Assembly (NCBI GenBank): GCA_964019415.1
Contig: OZ025888.1
Location: 2,350,319 to 2,414,318, forward strand
DNA length: 64,000 bases
Direction of reading: 5' to 3'
DNA from: Ianthella basta
Taxonomy: Eukaryota > Porifera > Demospongiae > Verongiida > Ianthellidae
A program made the position numbers and the translations under genes. Positions 12,215 to 44,500 of this stretch are shown piece by piece. Below the pieces are notes generated by a model. It saw only the letters and a program-made list of their open reading frames with translations. It was not told the origin of the DNA and made no database searches. Every line of letters starts with the position of its first letter. Within the stretch, counting starts at the first letter, position 1.

Positions 12215-14005
12215 CTGATTCAATTTGATCTTGCAATCAATTTTTGCATGCAGCACACACAAGTGTGCCCAACTGTGAAATGGTCTATTACTTTTATTAA
12301 TTCACTGTTATCTTGTGCATAGTTTCTGTTATATAGATGGCTAAGTTATAAACAATTTATGAAATGACATGTAATTTTTGTTCTGTTGCACTACAGGTTA
12401 TATTTTTGAACAAGCATTTATCTCCATAATCACTACTGTATACTCAAATTAAGAGATTTCAAGAAGGATCCAGTTGATTATAGAATCGAGTCAAATGTTC
12501 AAATTGGGTTGATTTCTGGATGCACTGACTCAATTTCAAGCACGAATTACCTCGATGCTTCTTATCAAATTGATTTTGGAGCTGCATAAACTCATAACAA
12601 ACTTTATAGAATCCACCATTTTTCTAAATGGTAGACTGCCACGTGGACCGAAGGCTGCCAGTGCTAGCCTGACACTGCAACAGCCGGAATTAATGGTAAG
12701 ATTGTTTGGTAGAGCAGTTCATGTACACACAGTATTCACTGCAAACAGAAGCAATCTATTTGCGGTTCTATCACTGGCGCCTTGAGCTTAGCTATCTAGC
12801 TATCTACACGGCTGCTGGGTTTGCCATGTTTGCTGTTAGCTACATAGTTAGCTAGTTGTTAGCTAGAGTTAGGGATACACCTTGAGATTGACTCAATCCA
12901 GCTTTATAGTCCACTCCATCCTGCTGAAAATTGACTAGACTTCATGATCATCAATTTTGAACATTTGGCCAACCATAGTGCTAAAATTACCACTTCTGAG
13001 GATCAAAAAGGAGGTGGTGCTTAGTCTCACTAGTATACTTCTAGTCCTCCTTACACATGGAAGACATGACTAGGTGGTGCCTTCATGAGACATATACGCA
13101 TGTGTACATGATGCAGCTGCATTTTCTCACTGTATGTGGGTTAAGAATATCACTTTCAGGCAGTTACAGTTAACTTTAAGATATGTGAAAGTTTCTGTAG
13201 CTATGGCTTGGGTGAATTAATATATAAACTTATAAACATATAGAGTTAATCTCATGCATGACAGAAGAATATAACAATGTACACTAGATTCATGCATGGC
13301 TGTGACCCATGGAGGAAGGTGTGCCCTCATGGCATGCACACATGTAGAAATCAGAACTTGTTAACTTTCTTGACCACTGCCTCCAGTATGCGTACATGTG
13401 TCTGCTGACAAGTACCAGCTATATAGCTTAGCCAGCTTGTCCAGTGTCAGTGGAAGTGCAGAGAGGACATTTAACCTCTGTGATGGGTGAACATGTATAT
13501 ATAATATGTACATACCAGGAATTTGGAAGCATCTGACTATTCAGGAGGTGCATGTCTGTTTGATACCAGGAGCACTAGACTACGCTCACTGTTCATTGTC
13601 AAGTGGGATATAAGCAAAAGTATATACTTCTCTTCCACCACAGCATGATAATCAAGAAAGGACCATACCTTGTATATATGTAGCACATGTACGGCCACAC
13701 ACTACCTGGACTACTGACTAAGTGCTATATATTAAGCAAAATATTTTCAATTAGCTTCGATTGTGGAATGCGTTTATTATTGAAAGCTGGATAATATCAT
13801 TTTCATGATGAAACACAACAAGCTGTACAGAGTACAATGATCAAGAATGGGTAATGAAATGGCATTGTATTGTACAGTAAGAAACACTACATGCTTATGG
13901 CACAACTGCAGAAATAGATGCGTACAACTACTTGTCAAATGTGTAGGATGTGGTGTAGGATAGGTGTAGAATAGCCTTCTGTCAATTGCATGACAGCTAT
14001 TTATG

Positions 14006-33185
<19,180 letters not shown>

Positions 33186-33240
33186 GGCTGTGCGATCTAG
33201 CGCTCTTGCTGGAGCTATATAAGGCCTGATTGGACTTTCG
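33186..33240 (-). promoter_or_regulatory. Candidate core promoter of gene A
   Basis: On the minus strand a CCAAT motif (33229-33233) and a TATATAG motif (33215-33221) stand 44 and 30 bp before the ATG. The spacing would put the transcription start almost at the ATG, giving a very short leader, so either the 5' UTR is minimal or the TATA match is chance. The equivalent region of gene B keeps CCAAT. Confidence 0.35.
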
Positions 33241-34516
33241 AAGCTCTATTCAGAATTACTACATTGCAGATGGGGCTATCTCCAAGGTGCTGCTGTTGCT
33301 ATGTAAACTCTACATTGTGGGGTGTGTTCCTGTTACAATCCTCATGAATGTGCTACAGTTCTAGCACAGCTAGCTGTTGCATAATCCCCAGATAATTGCA
33401 CATCTAATATGTGTACATACACAAATCCACCTGCCTACACTATAGGTTCTATACATGAATGTATGTACATGTGCACATGCATGCAACAGTGTCTATAAAT
33501 ATTAGCTTGAGCAATGTGAATGATATAGAGATACTCTATCATTGGCCATAATAACAGTGCATCATCTTGATATCATTCAACAGAGAGCTAGAATAGTATT
33601 AACTGTTGTATACAGTGTCATGTGTACAGCACTGGTAAAGCCAATTTAACGGATCCGGAGTGTGCCTTAAAATATAGAGCAAGAGCAAGGAGAGATGCTG
33701 CCCTTTAATGAAGTGGCTTACACTCAACAAATTCTTCTAATCATCACATATCACACAGCAATGAACCCTTACCATATCAGCCTATGATATCTTTCCATGC
33801 AGTGCATCGATTATGTGCATGTCTCATTGATCTGGCTGATATCCCCATAAATGGCATACATCACAATTGTGATTCATATTAATTATGGCAGATGCAGTGC
33901 ACACACACACAAAGCACAAATGTGCAGAACATATAGATTCAAATTTGGTACTTGCAGAATGCCGCAATTAGCTAATGTGAATAAAAATTATCTAAACTCA
34001 TTCTTCTATTTATCTAAATTCATTCTTCTATTTTGAGTGCATGTTTAGGTATCACGGAACACATTTCAACATACATCACTTGTATCAAATATGCCAGATC
34101 TTGAGTAACACAAAGAGAGAATGCCTAGCTGTTACGTATACAAATCTCATGTGTCTGCAACTACGTACTGAATATTATACTGTATACTGCACTCCAAAGC
34201 TAATGTCTATGAGGATATAGGTACATGACACCCCCAGATGATGACTATGTATTACACTCTCCGTCCATGTATCTACACTATATCATCTAAGCTTTCATGT
34301 TAAACAGTACCCTTCGCAGAACGCTAAACGCTCCTAAGAATACGGAACGTGCGGATACTCGGGCTTAGCTCCATTATATAGGATAGCTGGAATAATGAAT
34401 CGATTGCTCATACTGATACACGACAATGTGACATTGTATCGGTATATAGTCACATTCAGGGTGACACTGAACAATCTATATTATAATGATAGCACAATGC
34501 AAAACCATCAGTACAT

Positions 34517-34878
<362 letters not shown>

Positions 34879-35062
34879 CTGAATGAAACATTGTCCACAG
34901 AATGGAAGCAATCGAAACAATGGATTCTGAAGCTTCATTAATGCTAAGTGTTTTCATGCATTAAATCAACAGTAAGGACATGCAGATCAATGCCAAATAC
35001 AGTATCATCATTACATATAACAGCTGAATGAGACCATTGCATGTTTCTTACTGTTACAACTA

Positions 35063-35216
35063 GGGCGGATCGAGAAATTTTTATGACTGGTTTCCAACAC
35101 TTAAAGGTATAGCTAGCTATACGGGAAGCATAGATAAAACTGACACATGCAAATACTAGCCAGGGGTGATCTGACCAGTTTCTGGAAACCATGGAAACAC
35201 CCCTGGATCCGCCCTT
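35063..35216. mobile_element. hAT-like MITE
   Basis: Ends AGGGCGGATC and GATCCGCCCT are inverted, typical of hAT-type MITEs. It is absent at the matching place in the partner (about 57440), so it inserted after the duplication. Confidence 0.6.
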
Positions 35217-35232
35217 GTACGATACATGCTGA

Positions 35233-35667
35233 ATCTTACCATAATTCACGGGATCTAGAATTTTTTTATGTATGTTTGTTCAGCCATAAAATCGGCGCCT
35301 TGCAGGGAATCGGCTCGAGATGCTCCGTGCCAGTGGAGGGACTTGGAGGCCACGTTCTTAGTAGGGTGCCGTTCGCCTAACTGACTTGTGGCCGGAAAAC
35401 GAGACGTCCTTCGTCAATTCTCCGCGGGCCGACACGCCATTTTTACCATTAGCGACCGGCCCTTCCACACCTGGTCATTGGCGTACTTGATACGAGCCGT
35501 GCCAGTTAAGGGAGTGGGAGGACATGAGCTTAGATGGGTGCAGTTCACCTAGCTGCCCTGCAGCCTAAGACAGCGCTTCCTAATTTCCGTGGGCCGAGAC
35601 GCCATTTTTTATTTTCAGTCTCTAAAGCTTCCGGTTACGAGAGAGATCTTATTCGTTGTCAGGTATC
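35233..35667 (-). repeat. Dispersed repeat R, reverse-oriented copy at the edge of the segmental duplication
   Basis: Reverse complement of the 15.8-16.37 kb copy, from CTTACCATAATTCACGGGAT to GAGATCTTATTCGTTGTCAG. It begins exactly where copy 1 of the duplication loses its match with the partner. Confidence 0.7.
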
Positions 35668-35864
35668 AGACTGGGGAGCCTTTAGCCATACAGGCTATTC
35701 TCCCAGGCACCCAGTAGAAGAAAAGTAAGAAAAAAAACGAAGTACAATGCAGAAAATAGTAATAATGGTGTTGCGAATGAAATTGTCAATTGATGATTTC
35801 ATGCATCATGCTAGAAAAAATGAAAGTCAGATGTCATGCGTGCGGACAAGCAGATAAGAGTTAG

Positions 35865-36065
35865 GATAATAAAAAGTCTCTGAACTGGGACGAGAAGGCC
35901 TGAAAGTTTTTGATGGCCCTGATCGAGGCTGGCAGTGATCTCCAAAGAGAGGCACCTGAGAAGCTAAAAGCCCTCTGTCCAAAGGAGGTCCTGGTGGCTG
36001 GTAGATTCAGCTGGTTGGAAGCACGAGATCGCAAACGTTCTAATTATACTCTACTGTCGTTATAG
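35865..36065 (-). mobile_element. LINE 3' end fragment downstream of gene B
   Basis: On the minus strand it reads RTSFGQRAFSFSGASLWRSL then PASIRAIKNFQAFSSQFRDF, the conserved C-terminal block of CR1/Jockey-type LINEs. It lies just past the gene B stop. Confidence 0.6.
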
Positions 36066-36217
36066 CAGCCAGCCTCGTGGACATTAGTAACAAGAGCATA
36101 TTCTGACACACTCAACAGAGACACACACACAGTACAGCCTTGGAATCATGTTCAAGCGCACTCAAAATACTAAAGGTTCACACAGTCATGCTGATCACAG
36201 CTAGATCTACTTATCAC

Positions 36218-38555
36218 TCAAACAGCCTTGAAGTTGGCGTAGGTATCAAATAAGTCCAAATAGGACTGGAGGATCTCAAAGCACAACTTGTACTGGTCCT
36301 GAAGAAGGAGAAGAAATTGAATCACTCCACATATGGACATTACCATAATTCATTTTGAGTGCAACAATATGTTAATGGCCCAAAGTCCATTTTGGTAGGC
36401 TATATGTAACATTGTGACTTACATATAGAGATGGAAGACATAACGCAATACACATAATACGTGCTGTACTCACTATTGAACAATGTCATACTGTTACAGA
36501 ATGTGTATTAAACAGTAAAGAGCATGATCACATTAACTCACAGTGGTGTAGACCATGTGTGGTCTCTGTGCTCTTGCTGCCTTGACTGTCTGGAAGATGT
36601 CCACTCCTCCTTCAACTTTGACTCTCTCAATTTCAGACATACAAGTAATGAACACACCACTGCGAGACATGCCATCACTGGAGGAAGGGAATGATGGACA
36701 TGGGATAGCTGTGCAGTGAGTGAAGAGCGCATCCATGTTAACTAAAGATTATTCTTAACACCTCAATTCAGTCATGCATACATAAGTAAATACATATACA
36801 CAAACTGAAATACACACACACACACGCGCGCGCGCACGCACACACACACACACAATGTAGACTCACTCGCACATGACCATTAGAGGTCCCTTGCTATCCC
36901 TCTGTTTGTTCTCCACTTCCCCCATCATCTTCAGCATGGATTCAATAGGGGGAGAGCCCTCCCTCGGCCAGGAGAGAAAGTGGAACAGGGTCACATCAAG
37001 GGGGTTGCCTGAACCCTGAGTAAGAGGAAATATATCTTTAGAAGGCAACCACATGCATGATAATAACATGCATTGAGCATCTTGTGTCACAACTGAGAAT
37101 GAGATCCAAAGAACACTGTGCATAATTTATGTACAGCAATGCAAACAAAGCACATGCATGGCAAGGTGGTTACATATAACACGTTCTATCATATGAGCCC
37201 TATATACTGACATACCTGATTCTTCTCTGCAACCTGCAGAGTGTTCATATCCCAATCTGACTTTGGCATGGTTCCTACACACGTCACATTTAAATGACCA
37301 TATTCGGTGGAGTGAACTGGCTCACTTGGCCAGAATGGGGAACACATCATCTACAGCATTAGGTACCAAACAGAAACTTCACTTTCTGTCAGGACATTAT
37401 AACTTAATTGTTTTCTTTGCAAGTTCATAGTAGAAAGCTAAACATGCCAATAGCCTGTACTCCTTTGTATCAGGACTTTGACTTTTGAATGAAGTGGAAG
37501 TATGCAAAGCTCACCTTCTTCCCTTCCTTCAGTGGGCACAGCAGCACGACTGTCTTGGTCTTGAGCTGCCAGATCAGCTCCCAGACATCAGTCCTGGTTG
37601 ACTCCAGTGGAGACTGGGCAGCCACAAAGCCACGACGCTTGGAGTAACTCTGATGATGAATGTAATATAATTGTAATACTGTAATTTTGTAGCATTGCAA
37701 GATCAAGAAAGTACTTGGTGAAAAGTTTGTGTATTGTGGATTCCAGGTGCAAAGGATAAAAAATTTGTGCCCATCTACTTACGACCAGCATGGTGGCATT
37801 AATGTAATCAGCAGCATCGTTGGGCAGTCGTCCAGCAAGCATCAGGTAGTCAGTAGAGTCTGATATGAAGATATGAGATTTATTCAACATGACATACATA
37901 GATACTGCTTTCCTACAACAGTTTCATAGCACAATGACTTAACTGGAACAACACAAGTGACTGAATCAACTCTAGTTTAAAATTATTACTTTTGCAATGT
38001 GAGTATGCTATTTACACTTGCATATTATGAATGTAATGGAGAAGTTATGGTTGCTAAAATTGGACCTCACATGGGTATTTGTCCTTGTATCTGTTTCTCT
38101 TTGCAACCACACTCTCCTTGGCAAAAGCACCATCCTCGCTCATTGGCTGCTTGCACACTGATTCAAGGAACTGTACAAATCAGCGGTGAAAGCATGCCTT
38201 AAAATTGGTGCTGCTAGGTATTGTACCTGGCATTAATACATGAGACAATGCAGCTTATGGGAGCTGAATAAAATTAAAATATATTTGTATTAGCAACTTA
38301 TTGCATTTAGAAGGACAGATGAAATTACAAGAGGAAATGAGTGATCACTCATATGATGTGTTCAATGCCTTATACAACATAGACTTACAACATGAATTAT
38401 AACTCCACCTCAAACTGCTTATCAAATCCACTTTGACCTGATTCGTCCTTCTTCTCCATGTCACCAATGACAAATCGGAGCTTATGTGCAATCACACTCG
38501 TATCTCCACAAGTGATGTAGTCACTCAAGGCATCATGAATGAAGGCATACTGGAC
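36218..38555 (-). other. Gene B second phosphatase domain D2, probably inactive
   Basis: The fold is complete and ends with the usual C-terminal helix ([11 protein letters not shown]). The acid loop reads WPREG instead of WPD, and the signature loop reads MCDDGMSRSG: Cys and Arg of CX5R stay but His, Ala and Gly positions are changed. Loss of the acid Asp is the common state of D2 in receptor phosphatases, where D2 is regulatory. The final exon ends KAV then stop. Confidence 0.85.
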
Positions 38556-41500
38556 CTGTTGAGGCAATTCGGGAAGATGTTCATTATCATTATCTATACC
38601 AATTCCATTATACATCCATCCATCCATCCCATTAGAATCAGGTTAACTTTGTACCAAAGGCACACATGACGGTACGGCAACTATGTACACACTGCTCTAA
38701 CCGGTGTCTGCACCATCTGTCTCCTCCTGGTCCTCATTTCACTGACAAACTCAAAGACGTTCAGGTTATCTCTCTCCTTAAGTCTCTCCATCATTGCATC
38801 AAGAGTGATGAAAGTGCCAGTACGACCCACACCAGCACTGAAGAATAGATAAAGTTGTGAATGAGTAGACAGAAGATATGGAAGTGGGCAAGATTACGTG
38901 ACTGCTTCAGAATAACTGTAAGTCTGTAGTCACCACGTAGGTAGTAGTCAAATGATAGCTATTTATTAATACTTATGCACTGCAGTTTTGAATGCATTAC
39001 AGTGTATCATTGGATATCATACCAAACAAATGCTACAGCAGTGTTGCTGTCTCAGTAAGCTGGGTCCCAAAAGCCATACATACCAATTGCAAGGGCAACC
39101 AGTGATTGCCTCCCTCCCAGCCAATCTCATGATAAATGCATTGACTATAGCCTCTTTTGTCTGCTTTTGTTGAAACTACAAGTGCTTTAATTACTTCGTG
39201 GTGTACTACCTCCACCCTGTTACTCAAATACTCATATTTACAGCAGCCTGGTATATTATACCTGTACTATATGTAGTGACTATCTATTAACTCCTTAAGG
39301 AATCTCCCTAGTGTGTGCCTTCTATATACCCAGCATGCTGATATTACTATCCACATTGAAAGTTCATGACCACGTTGCACATACACAATAGAAGTACAAA
39401 ACATTAATCAGTCCACCATGCAAATGAGTTCACTTGCACAGGCTATACTTCTACACTGTAAATAAGAAAAATCTCTTCCACACCAAGCTTCAGGGCAAAA
39501 GAAAATGGGAGATTTACATATAATGATGAATATAACTATTGTACGTATGTAATTATGGTATATTTTCCATTATCATTGTGAGTAAATTAATTATTGTTAT
39601 GCAGCACTTACAAGGTTCAGCTTGCACAATTACAAGCACTGTACACTCGAAGTATTGTGTCAAAGCTAATATGGTCTGAGCTGTGACAGTCATGCATGAG
39701 AAATAGAACTACTCTGTAGGAACACTTTAGATTCATTAGGTGTCTTACCTGCAATGCACCACCATTGGTACTGAGTTGGTGCAGTATATCTTCCTCACTT
39801 CCTGAGCAAACTTGATCAATGATGACGGATGCATGGGCACTCCATGGTCAGGCCAGGAGGTGTACTGGAAGTGGGTCAGTTTGTGGGGCTTGTTGGAGGG
39901 CTTTCCAGTGAATGTAGTAGAGGGAGAAAATGAAGAAGATGCACTTGCTAAATAATCCCTTTAAATAGTAGACACAGCTGGGACAGTGGGTAGTGATAGT
40001 GGAAAGCACCACAACATTATACACCAATTTCTCTTGCTAATCATCATATATGCCAAATTTCTGACATATGGCTTCCAAAACTACAATAATATATACAAGG
40101 CATCAGGCATGCCCTTGACCCCCTAGAAGGCCGGGCATGCTATGTCATGGTTGGATCGGTTTCTGTCCTCTTGCTACGGCCCTGCATGTGTACCATTACA
40201 TCTTAGGAAATTACAATGACTGTTGCCTCACATTCCTGACAGTAAGGTCTCTGACTTCATAGTCTGCAAAGTATCTGTGTTCTGTGGTGACCACAGTGAA
40301 GCCTCTCCCAGCATCAAATGGCTTGTCCAAATCATCATTCCAGTACTGTTCACATTTGCGCTGTTTGCAAGTGAAAATCAAAAGCTACTATGATAATCTT
40401 CCATGGTGGCCAATAGTACAGTGGATACTGGTTATCCATATGCACACAGCACAAATTGTTGTACCAACATTTTGAGTTGCATAAAATATTTACATATTGG
40501 AAGATATGATATATATTTTACTCATTGTCCTTTTATACAGTAGCTATCAAGATCATTTAAATACAGTCTTCAAGAGGGTGAATCAGCTTAGTTTGTGAGT
40601 ACAATATTATACTATACCGATAGTCTATAGAAATTGATACTTAATCAAAAGTAACCAAATACTCTAAGTGTATTAATTTTGCGTGTTGTAACCCTAGGCA
40701 CAAACTTTTCCATTTTCCTTCACATTGGTCAACATGACCACCACTGTTGAATTCTGCTCCCAAAGCATCTGGCAGAAGATGCTGACTTCTTCAGGCTTGG
40801 GGCCTGTTGAAAAATGGAAAAATGGTGTTAAGTGCTTTGATTATCTATAGAGTGACTTGTGTGGGCGGATCAAAGGAATTTTGATTACTTTATATTGCGT
40901 AATCTTGCAGCGTGCTTTATGGCTGTTTTTTATTTAGTGTGGTCTGACTGAGATCGCGAATTACAAAAGTTCCTTTTCATTTCTGCCGAAGTGTGACCTC
41001 GCCACTCCGTAAGTTAAGCCTAGCCTGCTACCCATCCTTCGCTTCTGAAAGGCAGCAACAAGTGCTCTAATGGCAGAGAAAGGGTGCTTCGTTAGTCCTT
41101 TTTGCGGCTCTTGAACTGGCAGTCCGAGCAGGCATCTGCGCACTAGCTAGCTAGCTAGCCAAACGGATAGTAACAACGGCAGAAAATAGTTGTTCTTCTG
41201 CGATGATAAAAAGAACACAGCGCAGCTCAGACTTGTTCTATTAAGGCGCATTGAGAGTCTTCTTGCCAGTGAAGGACCGTTTTCGCCCACTACTGCTACA
41301 GCTACTTGCTTTGCTCTATACCTTCCTTCTGACCAGAATGCAAGGCAAGCTTGAATGGAGTCAACCAATCGGATTACAGATGACACAATAGAATCAACCA
41401 AATATAGCTTGCAGATGATGCAATTGGAAAATGGAAGACTGAAGGCCAACCGTCCACCTGCGCAAGTCACTCTATATCATTTAAAGTGGGCTAGGAGTGC

Positions 41501-44500
41501 TTTACGCGATTTATGGCACTCCTAGCCCACTTTAAGTAACATATAAGGAATGATGCTTTGCTTCCATATAGTACACCCTTAAACACCCTTAAACCTAATA
41601 TTCTTACCTTGTGATGCAATGTAGTTGTTCACATTATTATACCCCTGCATATAACATCATTAAAGAATCAATGACATACAAAATATTACTATTAAGAATT
41701 GAGCTTATGTGTTAATTAACTGTCTTGACAATGAATCACAGTCATAAGAAGAACTTTTATTCTCACCTTGATGTAGGAGGCATTGATGTAATCAGAACCA
41801 TTCTTATCAGGCTGTTGGAGGATCACTCTGGAGTGATCAACTGCATGAATAATTATGATAATGTTATACTAGATAATTATATAATATATATTGTGCACGC
41901 ACCTGTTGAAAAATAGAAGGGTTATCCAAATTGCCTATACAGCTCAAAGGTTTTTGTGTACACTTTATGTGAATTATGCCAAACTCACAGGTGTTTGTAT
42001 TACAGTAACGGTTCTTGGCACTGTTTTGCTTAGCAATGCCACTGGAGCCATTGGGATCATCATGGATCATCTGTATAATATAGGAAAGTGTGAATGCAAC
42101 AAAGTATACTCAGTGATACATTATATACGGTATTGCAAGCACTGCAATCCTCCTTTCACTAATTTAGTCTACTCTTACCCCAAACTCTCTCTCAAAGCCT
42201 TCATTGCTGTTGTGATGCATATCCCTCACATGAGCAGGGAACTTGAGCTTGGATACAGTGTTTGGGTTATTGACAGTCACCTCTGCATTTCCATCCACTG
42301 CATTGTAATGAAAACAAACTTAATATAATGTGACAATCCAGAAACAAACTGGTACATACTGTATCATTCCTGATAACATGTCAAATTGAAGATGACAATG
42401 CATGGCAAGCCTGGATGCAATAAAGGGCACAGCTTAGCTTATTCATAATACTATAATGTTTTTAGTTGCAATTGACAGTTATAAGTCATGAGATGGCTAT
42501 ATGAGCATGCAAGTGAAGTATGAGTCTTTATGCATGTTGACACATGAACGTGCCTGGTTCTGGTGCCACCAGCTGGTCATCATCAACAACACTGGAGTTC
42601 ACAATATCTGCCATTGCTATCGGTTCATTTACTTTGCATTTGCGAAGGGCAAATCTCTTCGTGGCATTGTACTTCCTGCAGGAAACAAAGGTAGATTGCT
42701 TGTACAATAAGGAAGTTTCGAACATAACATTGTAATTCAATGAAGATCGGTTCTTTATTGCTGTTTTGCATATACAGTATATACAGTAGTAGCTATAAGA
42801 ATTTAACACCACCAACAATTTTCTTCATCTGGAAGTATGCCAATTTGGAACTTGCCTAGCAAAATGACAACTACTAAGGAAAAGGATTGTGACAACGACA
42901 ACAGCTGCAATAGCAATGCCAGCCCCTGTGTACAAAATGAAAAAGAAAGGTACAACTGACATGAGCATAATAAAGAGAGCTACATTGTACAATACAGTCA
43001 ATATACCATATGCATGCTTCAGTGCAGAAGGGCAAGATAGATTGTTATACTAATTATAGCATTATATATAATAATTATCTTGCTCACCAATTCCAACACT
43101 TGTGGTGACAGAGGCTTTTGACTCAGGTAAGACAACCTCAACTTCACTCCACATACCATTTCCAATGGCAGACAGTGCTCTCACCCGAACCTGGTACTCA
43201 GCGCCAGCAACTAACTCCTCAAGGTAAGTGGATGTGGTTGAACCTGAGACTGGGGCTGTACTGCTCCAGGAAGTAGTCCCACTTCTTCTATACTGCACCT
43301 GGTACTGAGAAATTGGCGCATCACTTTGGGGAGTGGTCCAGGTCACCCTCAGAGCTGGTCTCCCTGACTTCACTGCCTTGGACACAGTCACACCAGTCAC
43401 TTGACATGGGACTGTCACAGCAAGGGAATATAATGCAGATGCACTAATACATAAAGGTAACGCATTATGAATAAGTGACAGTAAAAGGGTATTGTTCAAT
43501 ATATAAGAACATCCAATTGACCTACTAAGTTTCCAGTATATCTACATACCATTGTATGTCCTCGCAATGATAGAAGTCCCCGCACAACAGTACAGTCCTG
43601 TACTATTTGCATTGACTGAAGCAACATACACTCTGTACTCAGTACCAGAACCTGCACCGCTGCCATTGGAATGCACGCTGCAGCAAGCAATTGTAACTTG
43701 CCTAAGGGCATGCCATTGAATTTCTTCCCATGCACTCTCAATTCAATGGCATGCCCTTAGGCAAGCTTACAATTGCTTGCTGCAGCGTGCATTCCAAAGG
43801 CAGCGGTGCAGGTTCTGACTGGCTGTAACTTGCATGTGCTGGCCCGGAGCCACTGTAACTTGCACTGGTGGTCTTATTCAATGACCAACTAGCGCAGATA
43901 CTCTACTGGCACATGTGGTGGTGGCTACTGTAACTTGCACTGGTGGTCTTTTATACAGTGCAAGTTACAATATACACCACTAATCTAAAGTAAATAATAT
44001 AATATAATATAATATACATAATTCCCAGGGGGGTTGGCGGCCCTCATGAACATGTGCTAGGTATGGCTTTGAAGTATGGGAGATTGGAAGACTTTTACAA
44101 TTGTAACTTGCCTAAGGGCATGCCATGGAATTTCTTCCCATGCACCCTCAATTCAATGGCATGCCCTTAGGCAAGCTTACATTTGCTTGCTGCAGCCACC
44201 AGTGCAAGTTGCAGTAGCCATCACCACAATGCGCCAGTAGAGTATCTGCGCTAGCTGGTCATAGAAAAAGACCACCACCAGTGCAAGTTACAGTAGCCAC
44301 CACCACATGTGCCAGTAGAGTACCTGTGCTAGTTGGTCATAGAAAAAGACCACCAGTGCAAGTTACAGTAGCCACCACCACAATGTGCCAGTAGAGTATC
44401 TGCGCTAGCTGGTCATAGAAAAAGACCACCACCAGTGCAAGTTACAGTAGCCACCACCACATGTGCCAGTAGAGTATCTGTGCTAGTTGGTCATAGAAAA

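Larger units (their letters stand above)
8540..14000. other. Region without host genes between GPCR cassette and gene A
   Basis: Contains a partial dispersed repeat (8650-8808), a hammerhead-like repeat (9652-9815), a 57-bp tandem duplication (11272-11385) and a reverse-transcriptase-element remnant (11800-12214). The rest shows nothing I can name. The 3' UTR of gene A probably runs to about 13.77 kb. Confidence 0.55.
38702..42297 (-). other. Gene B catalytic phosphatase domain D1
   Basis: All hallmark motifs of an active tyrosine phosphatase are visible: FDHSRV and SDYINASYI (41840-41767), the substrate-loop NRY (42070-41989), WPDHGVP with the general-acid Asp (39900-39749), the nucleophile loop [10 protein letters not shown] split across 39749 and 38837, and the Q-loop RRRQMVQTP (38837-38702). 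Modelled positions are about Asp774 and Cys806. D1 should dephosphorylate phosphotyrosine on membrane-proximal substrates. Confidence 0.9.

Noticed and set aside
43496-43741. 81-codon frame starting [10 protein letters not shown]
   Set aside because: It reads the palindrome and the FN3 exon in the wrong frame; joining it to the next exon gives an immediate stop.
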